A DNA stretch of 64,000 nucleotides from Inia geoffrensis (GCA_036417435.1 CM070905.1:23227592-23291591), one strand, 5' to 3'; positions 1-10,150 are shown, counted from the stretch's first letter. A program made the numbers and translations. The notes: generated by a model not told the origin, from the sequence alone.

Positions 1-359
1 ACTGGACTTGGTAACAGACAATGTGAAAGGTAAGGAAGATGTCAAGAATAACCAACAGGTTTCTGGCTCAAGCAACTGGTTAAATAGGTATGCCATTGTT
101 AAAATATGGAAGAATAGGGGAAAAATAGATGTGGCAAGAATATTGGCCTTCAATTTTGGCCATGTTAAGTTTGAATACAGAGTCTGGAGCTCAGAGGAAA
201 ACCTAGGCTGGAAATATAAAATTGGGAGTTATGATTTCATCTGTTTCTATAATTTAAATCCCATGTATAGACAGATATATAAAACCATGGGAATGGATAA
301 AAATTGCCTAGAGAGGAGAAAAAAGCAAACAAACAAACAGAATTCAAGTCTGAGCCCTG
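1..359. other. Unassigned AT-rich sequence
   Basis: No repeat family, gene or RNA recognised. A 119-codon open frame (+, 8-367) crosses it. It shows no domain, no low-complexity bias typical of a real small protein and no splice or promoter context, so I treat it as a chance frame. Confidence 0.5.
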
Positions 360-925
360 ATCCATGATCTACCATACAGGATAGAGGAAGAAAAGCCAGC
401 AACTGAAATTTAAGAAGCAGCCACCAGAAAAGTAAGAGGAAAAATCCAGAGAGAATGGTGCCACTGAAATCAAGAAAGGAGATTCTTTGAAGAAGGAAAG
501 TATGGTCAGGTATTTCAAATACCTGCTGAGAAGTTTAATAAGATGACAGCTGAAAATAGTGTTTGTAGGACTTGGCAACATGGAGGTTTTGATGACTTGA
601 GGGAGTAATGGAGGTGAAAGCAGGATTAGGGGAAATTGAAGAATGACTGGGAAGTTAAGAAGGAGAGATGGTTTGAATAGACAAGTCTTTTGAAAAACTG
701 GGCTGTGAAGCAGAGCAGAGATATGTTAATAACTAACGAGGGATTACAAGTCAAATGAAGTTTTGTGTGTGTGTGTGTCTGTGTGTGCTTTTGTTCACAA
801 GATGTTTACTAAAGCTTGACTGAACTCTGAAAGGAATGACCCAACAGAGGGGGAGGATAAAAATGTGTGCGTCTGTGTGTGTGTATGAATGTGTGTGCGT
901 TTAGAAGTGTAAATAAAGAGAGGGG
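360..925 (-). mobile_element. Ancient LINE remnant (L2-like), antisense
   Basis: Purine-rich text such as 'ttggcaacatggaggtttt' (from 573) and 'ggaatgacccaacagaggg' (from 834) matches what I recall of very old antisense LINE (L2-type) consensus. It is heavily diverged and interrupted by GT-rich microsatellites. No reading frame survives. The family name is from memory of the consensus; the alternative is another ancient LINE. Confidence 0.45.
757..790. repeat. (GT)n microsatellite
   Basis: An imperfect GT run, interrupted by 'tctgtgtgtg'. A second GT-rich patch lies at 863-900. Both sit inside the L2-like remnant and are likely to be polymorphic. Confidence 0.85.
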
Positions 926-930
926 TAAAT

Positions 931-1120
931 AGGGTTGCCAGATAAAATTCAGGACATCCAGTTATATTTGAATTTCAGATAAACAACAAATAATTTTTCA
1001 GCATAAATGTGTCCCAAATATTGCACGGGGACATGCTTATACTGAAAACTATTTGTGGTTATCTGAATTTCAAATTTAACTGTGCAATGTGTTGTTGTTT
1101 TTGCCAAGTTTGACAACCTT
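931..1120. mobile_element. Palindromic MITE (MER53-like), complete with flanking duplication
   Basis: A 190 bp non-autonomous DNA transposon. The ends are inverted repeats (left AGGGTTGCCA; right TGACAACCTT, whose complement is AAGGTTGTCA). Most of the body is also palindromic: the left-arm text 'tttgaatttcagataa' reappears inverted as 'ttatctgaatttcaaa'. It is flanked by a perfect 10 bp direct repeat, aggggtaaat, at 921-930 and 1121-1130, so both ends are intact. The MER53 name is from memory; structure and flanking repeats are seen directly. Confidence 0.8.
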
Positions 1121-1330
1121 AGGGGTAAATCAAGAAGAAAAGTCTCAGAAGAAAAGAGAGAATGGGATCCAGGGCACAAGTACTTCTTCCTCTGTTATAA
1201 AAAGAAAAAAAAAGAATAGATGTAGCAAATTTACAGATGATGGTAATAAGATGAGGGAATTCACATCTAAGAGGTTCCTGCCCTCCAACAATGAGTCATG
1301 ACATAACATCAATTAAGGGAGGTGTTTGGG

Positions 1331-1447
1331 GGGCTAGTTCCCTGGTGGTCTAGTGGTTTGGATTCCGTGCTTTCACTGCCATGGCCCGGGTTTGGGAAAC
1401 TGAAATCCCACAAGCTGCGCAGCACGGCCAAAATTAAAAAAAAAAAA
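1331..1447 (+). mobile_element. CHR-family SINE, short type
   Basis: A short tRNA-derived SINE of about 105 bp plus A-rich tail: 'agttccctggtggtctagtgg' style head, 'gctttcactgccatggccc' middle and 'gcagcacggccaaaa' end. The B box is degraded ('gggtttggga'). I could not find a clean target-site duplication, which suggests an older copy. Confidence 0.9.
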
Positions 1448-1530
1448 GGTAGATGGGGAGGAACAGCTGTAGGAGAAATGAAAAGTATTAAGAGACAATT
1501 GTTTTATAGTAATTTAAAAACAGACAACTT

Positions 1531-1906
1531 GGGACTTCCCTGGTGGTCCAGTGGTAAAGAATCCACCTTCAACGCAGGGGACGTGGGTTCGATCCCTGGT
1601 CAGGGAACTAAGATCCCACGCGCCGCAGGGCAACTGAGCTCGCGCGCCTCAACAAGATAGCCCAGGTGCCACAGACTACAGAGCCCATGTACCCTGGAGC
1701 CTGTGTGCCACAACTAGAGAGAGAAAACCCACATGCCACAACTAGAGAGAAGCCCATGTGCCACACTGCAACTACAGAGAAACCCGAGCAGACTGCACGC
1801 TATAATGAAAAAGATCCCGCCTGCCTCAACAAAGATCCCGTAGGCTGCAGCCAAAACAAAATAAATAAGAAGGACAAATAAATAAATATTTTAAAATAAA
1901 TAAATA
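1531..1906 (+). mobile_element. CHR-family SINE, long type (outer copy of a stacked pair)
   Basis: Head 'gggacttccctggtggtcc', B box 'gggttcgatccctgg', a run of degenerate 'cacaactagagagaa' units and an ataaataaat tail. Its left target-site copy cagacaact is at 1521-1529. The matching right copy (2253-2261) lies beyond the next SINE, so this copy landed first and its tail was then invaded. Confidence 0.93.
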
Positions 1907-2209
1907 GGGCTTCCCTGGTGGCGCAGTGGTTGAGTCCGCCTGCCAATGCAGGGGACACAGGTTTGAGCCCTGGTCCGGGAAGATCCCACATGCCGCGGAG
2001 CAACTGGGCGCGTCGCCACAACTACTGAGCCTGCACTCTACAGCCCGTGAGCCACAACTACTGCAGCCCGTGCACCTAGAGCCCATGCTCCGCAATGAGA
2101 AGCCAACACAGTGAGAAGCGCCACAAGTAGAGAAAGCCCGTGTACAGCCACAAAGACCCAACACACCGAAAAATAAAGTAAATAAATTTATCAAAATAAA
2201 TAAATAAAT
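1907..2209 (+). mobile_element. CHR-family SINE, long type (inserted in tail of the previous SINE)
   Basis: Starts directly after the aaataaataaat tail of the previous SINE with 'gggcttccctggtggcgcag'. It carries an A-box match (TGGCGCAGTGG) and ends in (aaat)n. It has no independent target-site duplication outside the A-rich tail. Sequence 2210-2252, ending in 14+ A, is probably the displaced remainder of the first SINE tail. Confidence 0.93.
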
Positions 2210-2261
2210 CCACTGAAAATCTACATTTGGAAAATCAAAAAAAAAAAAAAACCAGACAACT

Positions 2262-3030
2262 AGCAGCCACTGAAAGTTTCTAAGTAGGGCAATAATATCT
2301 CTGCAGAATGATATGATAAAAATATGCTAAAGTAAGATGCATTCAAGGGAGAATGTGGCTGAAAGAAATGAGAGCAACTTTAAGGTCAACTTGATGATGG
2401 TTGAAGTCTGTATTTCCAGATTACTATTAATGAATGAAAAAGAAAGGAAACATTTGAGAAATTACATAAAGGAAGAACTAGCAAGATCTAGACAAAGATC
2501 TAAATCCAGAGTTGAAGGAGAGAGATGTTCCTATAATATATATGTATATGAGAAGCCATGTTCAACATAGCACATTCAAATTCTACGCACTCAGCAACTT
2601 ACATCATTACCGCTTTTATGTCTGTGATAATAACCACTAGGATTATTTTTCCCTACCTGACAATTTACTGCCAAAAAGTTCTAATTGCTTTCCAAAATTC
2701 TTTCATTTTTTCACTTTTTCCCATGAAAGCCAAATAGGGAATATTCTGATGAGTTTCAAAGCAAAATCAATCAAGCATAATTATGATAAGGAAACAGATC
2801 TTTTCACATCCAAGGTCAGGATATAATATATTTAAGAGATTCCTTATAAGAAGCAAGAATTGTCCTAGAATCTGAACATTAAAGAAAACCTACTATGTGG
2901 ATTGCCCCCCACCATCCTCCATATAACAAATAAATTACTGTCTAGCAGCCAGTTTTTGAAAGTTGTGTTGATGACTGAGCTAATGTCTGTAAGATACTTT
3001 AATGTCATTGAAGTAAAGAATATAAAAAAA
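2262..3030. other. Unassigned non-coding sequence
   Basis: AT-rich, low-complexity-poor sequence. I recognise no repeat, RNA or exon. The longest frames are under 80 codons. Confidence 0.5.
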
Positions 3031-3451
3031 TACAGTAGATTCTCACTATTCACGGTAGTTATATTCTAGTAAAGTCATGACAAACACTGAATTAGCCAAC
3101 ACTGAAGCATTGGTCCTATGGGAAATACAGGGTTAGGCTCCTATGAGTCTCTGATCACATTTTTGTCAAATGATCAACAGATAACCTTGTTTTATATGTT
3201 TCTGTTTAAAGACACCTTACTTAACATATGTTGTTGATTCATTAACACCGAACTCACAGCCAACAGCACTATAACTCATGGCTGCATGAAGCTTATTTAA
3301 TGCACATTTTTCTCTATAAAACACGTCACAGCCTTTTTTGTGCTTAGGAACACTAGACAGCACTTTAGCACTACATTTGGGGGACATTTTAAACAGTGAA
3401 ATCACCAAGAAAAAGCACAAAAATAAGTGGCACTAAGTAGATCATGTAAAG
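3031..3451 (+). mobile_element. Old DNA-transposon-derived repeat (Tigger-like?), split
   Basis: Begins 'cagtagattctcactattca' and continues through 'gacaccttacttaacatatg' and 'cagccttttttgtgcttagg', text I associate with a mid-age mammalian DNA transposon family. The MER1-type element at 3452-3799 is inserted in or at its right edge, so it predates that element. The family assignment is uncertain. Confidence 0.45.
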
Positions 3452-3799
3452 CAGGGGTCCCCAACCCCTGGGCCACAGACAGGTACTGGTCCATGGCCTG
3501 TTAGGAATCGGGCTGCACAGCAGAAGGTGAGCGGCGGGCAAGCAAGCGAAGCTCCATCTGTATTTACAGCCTCTCCCCATCACTCGCTCGCCTTACCACC
3601 TGAGCTCCACCTGTCAGCATTATGGTGAGTTGTGTAATTATTTCATTATATATTATAATGTAATAATAATAGAAATAAAGTGCACAATAAATGTAATGCG
3701 CCTGAGTTATCCTGAAACCCTCCCGCTGCCTCCCTGGTCCATGGAAAAATTGTCTTCCACGAAACTGGTCCCTGGTGCCAAAAAGGCCGGGGACCGCTG
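3452..3799 (+). mobile_element. MER1-type hAT-Charlie non-autonomous transposon, complete
   Basis: The left end CAGGGGTCCCCAACCCCTGG and the right end GCCGGGGACCGCTG are inverted copies of each other. Internal text 'gcacagcagaaggtgagcgg' and 'gaaaaattgtcttccacgaa' is typical of MER1A/B. The 8 bp target-site copies are atgtaaag (3444-3451) and atgtaaat (3800-3807), 7 of 8 matching and the length expected for hAT. At 348 bp it is a deletion derivative with no transposase. Confidence 0.9.
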
Positions 3800-3807
3800 A
3801 TGTAAAT

Positions 3808-4039
3808 CAGGCCAAGTGTTTGAGACCAGACTTATTTTGCAAACAAATTAATTTGGTTATATTTGGTAGAAATGAGGGTAATTTTAGAGAGAAAAAGATG
3901 TTTCAATGAATGTTAAATCCCAGTTTTGATAATGGAGGTCTGTATTTACTAAGACTCAGATAGCTCCTTGCTGTTATATTAATGTAAACTTTAATTGAAT
4001 TATTAAAGGACACTTTCTAAGTTTGTTACTGCAGTTTAT
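3808..4039. other. Unassigned sequence between transposon and ERV
   Basis: Short AT-rich interval. The leftmost bases could be the continuation of the older element split by MER1. Nothing else is recognised. Confidence 0.4.
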
Positions 4040-4282
4040 CTCAGTAATCTATCTTTGGATGAAGATCAGATGCCCCAAGACCTGCAATCAGGGGATTATG
4101 CGTACTGGAAAAGACATAATTTAAAGGACTATCTCCAACCTGGATGGAAGGACCCTTATCAGGTACTCTTAACTAGCTCGTGCACAGTGAAACTGAAAGG
4201 AATTGACTCTTGGATTAATTTCCACTCACAAAGGGCCCTGCTCGGTCCCTGCACTGGACTGGCCTATAGAGGGGACAGCTGA
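4040..4282 (+). pseudogene. Endogenous retrovirus pol remnant A: integrase C-terminal domain
   Basis: An open frame of 75 codons (4055-4282) encodes a fragment resembling the integrase C-terminal domain of class I (gamma-like) ERVs. A GDYxYWKRH-type motif is followed by a 'xxPGWKDPYQVLLT' block and a 'VKLKGIDSWI' segment, the usual order in that domain. The catalytic core, RT and RNase H are absent upstream, so it is a truncated fossil without activity. Downstream sequence to about 4481 is likely env-proximal ERV sequence. Confidence 0.7.
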
Positions 4283-4481
4283 CCTCAAAATCACCTTAAA
4301 ACAATGCTCAGAGGAGAAACTACACTCATATCAGGGCTAGAAGACGACATCAGGAGTAGACAGCTTGCCCAAGATTCTCGACCTGACTCGTATGATCATT
4401 TATAATGTCTTCTTGACTTCTTGGATCTCTGCATATGAATCAAATGTTTTTCTATCATAGGCATGATCCTATACTAGTTTT
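4283..4481 (+). mobile_element. ERV remnant A, pol-env junction region
   Basis: Continues after integrase A with no open frame. Assigned to the ERV only because it lies between the integrase fragment and an env-like transmembrane end on the same strand. Later broken by two SINEs. Confidence 0.4.
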
Positions 4482-4494
4482 AAAAATCAATCCA

Positions 4495-4707
4495 GGGGCT
4501 TCCCTGGTGGCGCAGTAGTTGGGAGTCCGCCTGCCGATGCAGGTGACACGGGTTCGTGCCCCGGTCCGGGAGGATCCCACATGCTGAGGAGTGGCTGGGC
4601 CCGTGAGCCATGACCGCTGAGTCTGCGTGCCCGGAGCCTGTGCTCCGCGACGGGAGAGGCCACAGCAGTGAGAGGCCTGCATACCGCAAAAAAAATTGAA
4701 AAAAAAA
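4495..4707 (+). mobile_element. CHR-family SINE, deletion type
   Basis: Complete copy from 'ggggcttccctggtggcgca' to the A-tail. The target-site duplication aaaaatcaatcca (4482-4494, repeated at 4708-4720) is a perfect 13 bp. It sits inside ERV remnant A and forms an inverted pair with the minus-strand SINE at 4822. Confidence 0.96.
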
Positions 4708-4720
4708 AAAAATCAATCCA

Positions 4721-4821
4721 ATTGTTGATTTTGTGGCCAATTACCTGTGTCTAGTACTTCTGGGTTGCCGGGATGGATTTTTCCACTCCAAGGCTCTAAT
4801 TGGTTGGCTCTTAGGAAATTT
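4721..4821 (+). mobile_element. ERV remnant A, between two SINEs
   Basis: About 100 bp of presumed ERV or flanking sequence separating two SINEs in opposite orientation. No frame or motif is preserved. Confidence 0.3.
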
Positions 4822-5192
4822 GTTTATTTATTTTTGTTTCTTTTTAAAAATTAATTAATTAATTTTTATTTTTGGCTGCATTGGGTCTTCATTGCTGCGC
4901 GTGGGCTTTCTCTAGTTGCAGTGAGCAGGGGTTACTCTTTGTTGTAGTGCACGGGCTTCTCATTGCAGGGGCTTCTCTTGTTGCAGAGCACAGGCTCTAG
5001 GTACGCAGGCTTCAGTAGATGTGGCATGCCGGCTCAGTAGTTGTGGCTCATGGGCTCTAGACTGCAGGCTCAATAGTTGTGGCACACGGGCTTAGTTGCT
5101 CCATGTAGGATCTTCCCGGACCAGGGATCGAACCCGTGTCCCCTGTATTGGCAGGCAGATTCTTAACCACTGCGCCACCAGGGAGGTGCCAT
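4822..5192 (-). mobile_element. CHR-family SINE, long type, antisense
   Basis: Read on the minus strand: head 'cctccctggtggcgcagtgg', B box 'gggttcgatccctggtccgg', repeated 'cacaactattgagcc' units and an A/T-rich tail at the left (tttttaaaaattaattaatt). A gaaattt-type target repeat occurs at 4815 and 5193. Its tail faces the tail of the plus-strand SINE at 4495-4707, 115 bp away. Confidence 0.95.
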
Positions 5193-5760
5193 GAAATTTA
5201 TTTTAAAAGAAAAATTATAGTCATGTTCAGGCCACTATTGATATTACTAGATGGAATCCCCTCACCTGGCCAATTAATAATGGCTGCTCTGACCCTGGCC
5301 ATAAATATGAATTTTCCTCTATTACTCAAGTTCAGAGCAACAAGCAAAATTTCAGCCAAGGAATAAAACCTCCCACAATTATGGGATGGATTTATGTAGT
5401 TAACACCAAACTATGGTAATTTAAACTTAAATGTCCCTCTATGTTGAGAACAATTAAATCATATTAAGGATAATCAGTCTAGCAACATTAGGAAATTAAG
5501 CTGGGTGCCTTATGGACAGTGCCAACATATAATTTCCCTTAAAGATAAGGATTGGTACAGAACACACTAAGTCAGACAACCTGGACATACTGGGCCACAC
5601 CTAATGGAAGTTCTTGGCTTCTTACTTATGACTTTACTAATACTCCTAGCTATTTTAATTGTATTTTGCCTGTTTTACAAAATTGTTGTTTCTTACATTA
5701 CCAGTGTGTGACTGAGCCTCTGAGAAAATGATGATATATAGTTCCATATAAGATCAATGA
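5193..5760 (+). pseudogene. ERV remnant A: env transmembrane end
   Basis: From ATG 5604 to TGA 5709-5711 a 35-codon frame is almost entirely hydrophobic (Leu/Ile/Val/Phe rich, followed by a short polar tail), like the membrane anchor and short cytoplasmic tail at the end of a retroviral envelope. The surface and fusion parts upstream are not readable. Only about 0.7 kb of non-SINE sequence separates this from integrase A, so most of env is missing. The envelope assignment is inference from position and hydrophobicity. Confidence 0.5.
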
Positions 5761-6559
5761 TTGTAATAGTGTAACTCTAGATATGGGAAGAAGCAACAAG
5801 AGGGAATATTTTCCTGGACCACAAGAGACTAGTAAGACAGGTGGTCAGCAGACTTTTTGCTACTCACAAGGCCTAGTCCAGTAATAGCACATTGAGTGGT
5901 CTATCAGCAAAATCTTCGCCGGACCTGGGAATGAGCATTCCTAGTACTGTGGGACAAAATGGTCACGAAATGCCCCAAAACCATGGTCGAATTTATGACC
6001 ATGAAGGGGCCCTGCAGACTGGAAACTGGCACTTGCCATCTGCCTCTACAAAGATTAAATCATGTGCTGCTACAGCTGCTGACTTTCAACACCCTCTGAA
6101 AGGAGTTCAGGGTGGAGATAAGGAATGAGGCACCCTGTGCGCTGGGAAAAACTGACAGAACAGGCCTTCAGATAGATTCTTTCAGGAGAAGATTTTATGA
6201 GAAGATTTTATGAGCTCAAATTCTTGCATTTTCCCATATCTAGAAAAGCAATGAAATCATTAACAGTGACATCTGCTTTAACATTGAGGAGGGAAATGCA
6301 TTTGAAAGTCAAAATGGAGTAATGATGGTAAAACTAGGTGACCATTGTGGATGTGATTTCAGATGCATTCATTCCTGTATTGCTGCAAACTTGAATTTTC
6401 TGAGCTATGTCAGACTCCATGAGGATTTAAAAATTTCCCTATATTCTTCAACGAGATTTTGGCTAAAGACCTGAGAGGATTACACCTGGATCAAGGCTGA
6501 ATAGAGGCCTTTCCAGCCAAAATAGAAAAAGCATCAGAAGTGACAAAAACCCTTCTTAA
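5761..6559 (+). other. Probable ERV-related sequence, unassigned in detail
   Basis: Lies between two ERV blocks on the same strand. A 78-codon frame (5892-6128) shows no recognisable domain. A 13 bp exact tandem duplication (unit gagaagattttat, 6186-6211) is present. It could contain a decayed LTR; I could not find one with clear TG...CA ends. Confidence 0.3.
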
Positions 6560-7110
6560 GGACATTATTAAGAAAACTCTCGCCAAGCTATGAAAAAAAC
6601 TCATCTAAAATGGGACAAGGTCTTTCCAGTTGCTCTCCTCTGTATACTGGTGGCCCCTAGAAGCGGGCTAGGATTGAGCCCTCATGAAATTATACAGAGG
6701 AGACCACTCTTAGCTCCTAAGAGTAAAAAGAGGAACATTTCTAACACAGGAGGTAAAAATTAAACAGTATGTTCAACAGACTGGGCAATTCTGAACCGTA
6801 CGTGTGAGTTTGTGTTCCACAGGTCTCCCCCTCACCTGGAAGCTACCTGACATCCATTCAAAGCAGGAGACCAGGTGCTGCTGAAAGTGTGAAAAAGAGC
6901 AATGACCTGAGCAACAGCTTGAAGAAAAATGGAAGGGATCCTATGAGGTTCTTCTTACTACTCACGTCTCTCTAAAACTGGATGGAGTATAACCCTGGGT
7001 ACATCATACCAGAGTAAGATTACCAGAGACTGACCAACCAAGCCTGCCCACAGCCAGCAAGTGTACTCCCGAGAAGCAGACATCTCACCCTTTGGGAAAC
7101 TTTAAGTATT
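6560..7110 (+). pseudogene. Endogenous retrovirus pol remnant B: second integrase C-terminal region
   Basis: Contains a block conceptually resembling the gamma-retroviral integrase end: 'LSPHEI'-like text near 6680, then around 6865-7020 'GDQVLLK', a Lys/Asn-rich stretch with 'WKGxYEVLLTTH', and 'KLDGV...HHTR'. Frameshifts and stops break it, so it is a pseudogene. It is clearly diverged from integrase remnant A, so a recent duplication of A is unlikely. Confidence 0.6.
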
Positions 7111-7747
7111 TGCTCCAACAAGTGGAATGAAAGCTCTGTTTTCTTCTTTCTCATACCTTCTACCTATAGATTCATATGCTGATTCTTTCGATAATTCTAA
7201 CTGCTAGATATGTGGTCAGCTTCCTATTTCTGGGTCTTCAGGATTGCCTTGATGGGTTTTCCCCATACAGGGAATGGTTTGAAAACAACTGGCTAAAACA
7301 AGTCTCTCTGAAGTGCTGGTTCTAGACTGGGCTTCAGACTTATGCTCCTGAATTCCTAAAGAAATGAGATCTATTCTTTCTACTAAAGTTCTAGTTATCA
7401 CTCCTCTTATCTCTAACTGGTTTTGCTGCACCAAAATGGTAGAACAAGGGATTGAGACCTTAATCATGTGAGACTCGAATCCAGGACTTGGAACTCAAAT
7501 ATTTCTAATTCGTTATCTATTCCCCCAGATTTAGGCAGGACTATGCCCTATCTCAGCAGGAAGTAGTTAGCATGTTTATCGCCCCATTCCCTAAAAGATT
7601 TTGGGAAAGATAAAACTGAAGTGGGGATTAAAACTGAGTCCCCTTAAAACCGAGCTCCTCTGCTGAGTTTATGATTAACATCCCTATCCAAAATGATCAT
7701 TCCTTCCGTGTCCAACACCTGTTCTCCTCAAGATTGGGGAGTTTCAA
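7111..7747 (+). mobile_element. ERV remnant B, env-region fossil
   Basis: Sits between integrase remnant B and a polypurine tract. Only about 0.7 kb is present where a complete env would need more than 1.5 kb, so most of env is deleted. No long frame is retained on the plus strand. Confidence 0.45.
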
Positions 7748-7760
7748 AGAAAAGGGGAGA
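7748..7760 (+). other. Retroviral polypurine tract
   Basis: The purine run agaaaaggggaga lies directly before the TG that opens the LTR. This is where plus-strand DNA synthesis is primed in retroviruses, and it marks the following LTR as the 3' copy. Confidence 0.65.
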
Positions 7761-7761
7761 T

Positions 7762-8405
7762 TGATACAGAGCAGGGCTCTGTGGGGCTCCTGGGCACAAA
7801 GCCTTTCTGTGTCCCCCATTTCTTTGATCACAGGAAATAGCCTTCATTTAGCCTCCATGACCTTCCCCAACTTCCAACTGGCAGATTCAAGCAGTTGTTA
7901 ATTAGGGAAGGGAGGGGGATGCAAGACAATGGAGAAACAAACAGTCAAGAGAAACAATAGTGCAGCCTTGGGGCAAGGTCCTGGTTCCGCATCAATGGAT
8001 ACACACAAAGATATTTTTGAGCTGTTTTGCAGATACTGAAACCCCCTCCAGGTGGGAGAAGTTGATGATCAATGACTAATGATGGTATGCTGCCCACAGA
8101 CACCTAGACCCCAGACCAGTTGGAACCTGAAGGTCGATGGTGCTGACTCCTACTTACCTCACCACCAATCCATCAGAAGAATGCAAGCCCATTACTGCCT
8201 TGATCCTTATCACCTACCCATGACCACTAGTCCTGTCTATAAGACCTCTCCCTATTTCCCAGGGAGAGGCGCACAGTTCTTAGGGCCTTAGCCTGCGCTG
8301 TTTCTTCTTTGTCTGGCAAAGAATAAAGCTACTCTTTCTTTCTCTTCCAAAACTGTCTCTGTATCTCATTTTGACATCGGTGTACAGAGAGCCAGTATTG
8401 TGGCA
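7762..8405 (+). mobile_element. ERV class I 3' LTR
   Basis: About 644 bp, opening TGATACAGAG after a polypurine tract and closing ...TATTGTGGCA. A TATA-like tctataaga is at 8237-8245 and a polyadenylation signal AATAAA at 8322-8327, about 85 bp apart, giving a normal U3-R-U5 order. The exact right end could be 8405 or 8408. No matching 5' LTR was found in the window. Confidence 0.7.
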
Positions 8406-9638
8406 TCAAACTCTTCCAGAAAAACCACAAATTAAAAACTGAATAAAACAGAAAGACAAACCTTTAAGATTAGAGGTAGAGTCTACTCAGGAGTTATAAA
8501 TTTTGTTGAAATAATTAGTTGACAGTAATGGGGCCTGCTGTTCTAAAAATAATAAGACTCTCCTTTAATTCTAATTCAGATAGGCACCTGACAAGAAGAG
8601 AAAGAAAAAAATCTACATGACCTTCATGGTGGAAATCCCAAACCTATCAGGAAACAGGGCAGCCAGTGCGATCCGAAAGCCCAGAGATGCAGTGATCGAG
8701 ACCTGATTCTGAGCTGCTCTGCTTTTGTTTTTCTCTCTTTTTTTGTCAAGGAAATAGAGTCATGGGCATTCATAAAGAGATCCTTGCTAAGGGATTTATG
8801 CAACCAAGTAATCTTAGGAGAAAAACTGGTTCTAAATTCTGATAGTCAACAACTCTATTCAGCTACTTATCTGCTTGTCCCACAGTTCCGTATAGAATCT
8901 GGGGAACTGAGTCTCTTTATAGAAAAACGTACTCTGACCCACCCACTCAATGAGGCCCTTTAATTCAAGAAACTGAAACCTACCTCTCTGACTAACCAGT
9001 GCAACAGAGGGCCATTTTCTTAAGGTAGTCATCAAAATTACCAAGGATATTCTGATTGTGGGATAACAAGACCATGTTAGCTCTCAAAAGAAGAGTGATT
9101 TGAAGGTCATCATTGTGCTACCCAACACAGGGCAAAAAGAGAGTATGACATTGTTCCAGGTGCAACCTAACTTTGGGAGGACTAGATTCTCTACGGTAAA
9201 AATTTTTACTTTTGTCAAAATATTTGGGAAATCTCTAAACTGACTACTGTTTAGAACTCCCAGATCATCTATTATGGTGACTAACATATCCCTAGTACTT
9301 ACAATGAGACTTGCTTGAAACGTATTACTTACTGAGAGAGTGAAATGAAGTAATACACAGCACATACACCCAAGAAGGAATGTCTAGGGATGGTGGTACT
9401 CTGTTTATAAAATCCTGGGTATCAAGTTAAAACACAGACAGACAAAGAATAAAGTTCTTCCTAGATTCAAAAAAGTCAGCTCAAGAGCTCACTCTTAAGG
9501 AAAGAAAGGGAAAGCAGAAGAACCATAGCTGAACACAAATAAATACAGAATGTGTGTGCAAACTAAATTCAATTAGCAATTACCATTCTAAGGTAACCTG
9601 AAGAAAATGACAAAGAACACAATCAAGATTGTAAGTGC
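8406..9638. other. Unassigned sequence after the LTR
   Basis: No repeat family or exon recognised across 1.2 kb. Short antisense frames (for example 93 codons at 9084-9365) show no domain. Could be host flank or heavily decayed ERV. Confidence 0.4.
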
Positions 9639-9848
9639 GGGGCTTCCCTGGTGGCGCAGTGGTTGAGAGTACACCTGCCGATGCAGGGGACACAGGTTCG
9701 TGCCCCGGTCCGGGAAGATCCTACATGCCGCGGAGCGGCTGGGCCCATGAGCCATGGCCGCTGAGCCTGCGCGTCCGAAGCCTGTGCTCTGCTACGGGAG
9801 AGGCCACAACAGGGAGCGGCCCGCGTACCGCAAAAAAAAAAAAAAAAA
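9639..9848 (+). mobile_element. CHR-family SINE, deletion type
   Basis: Complete: head, A box TGGCGCAGTGG, 'ggttcgtgccccggtccggg', 'gcgtaccgcaaaa' and A-tail. Flanking agattgt...aagtgc text is present on both sides, consistent with an imperfect target-site duplication. Confidence 0.95.
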
Positions 9849-9892
9849 GATTGTGCGTAAGTGCATGGAGTTGTATAAAACATTTTATACAC

Positions 9893-10150
9893 AATCCAAA
9901 TTCATCCTTTAGGTCTCAGCTCAAATGTCACCTCTTCAAGGCCTTCCCTGATCATCCTATCTGGCCCTGCCCCCATCACTCTGAACTACTACCTTATTTT
10001 ATTTTCTTCAGTTATCACTATCTGAAATTACTTTTTTTTTTCCCCTCCCCATTCTGGAATTTAAGCTTTAAGAGGGCAGGGACCTTATCTGTATTGTTCA
10101 CCTAGCATAATATCTGATACATACAGGTACTCAATATATATTTATTGAAA
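9893..10150 (+). mobile_element. L2 LINE 3' end
   Basis: Classic L2 3' text in order: 'ggtctcagctcaaatgtcac', 'aaggccttccctgatcatcc', 'agagggcagggaccttatct' and an 'actcaatatatatttattga' terminus. Diverged, as expected for this ancient family. Confidence 0.85.

Noticed and set aside
1907..1990. tRNA gene (A box and B box present)
   Set aside because: The boxes belong to the tRNA-derived SINE head; the anticodon arm and acceptor stem do not form a tRNA.
9635..10105. 156-codon plus-strand frame and similar frames at 12254, 15301, 34451, 48806, 57981 and elsewhere that share peptide text
   Set aside because: The shared peptide is the translation of the CHR SINE body. The resemblance between frames is repeat homology, not a protein family.
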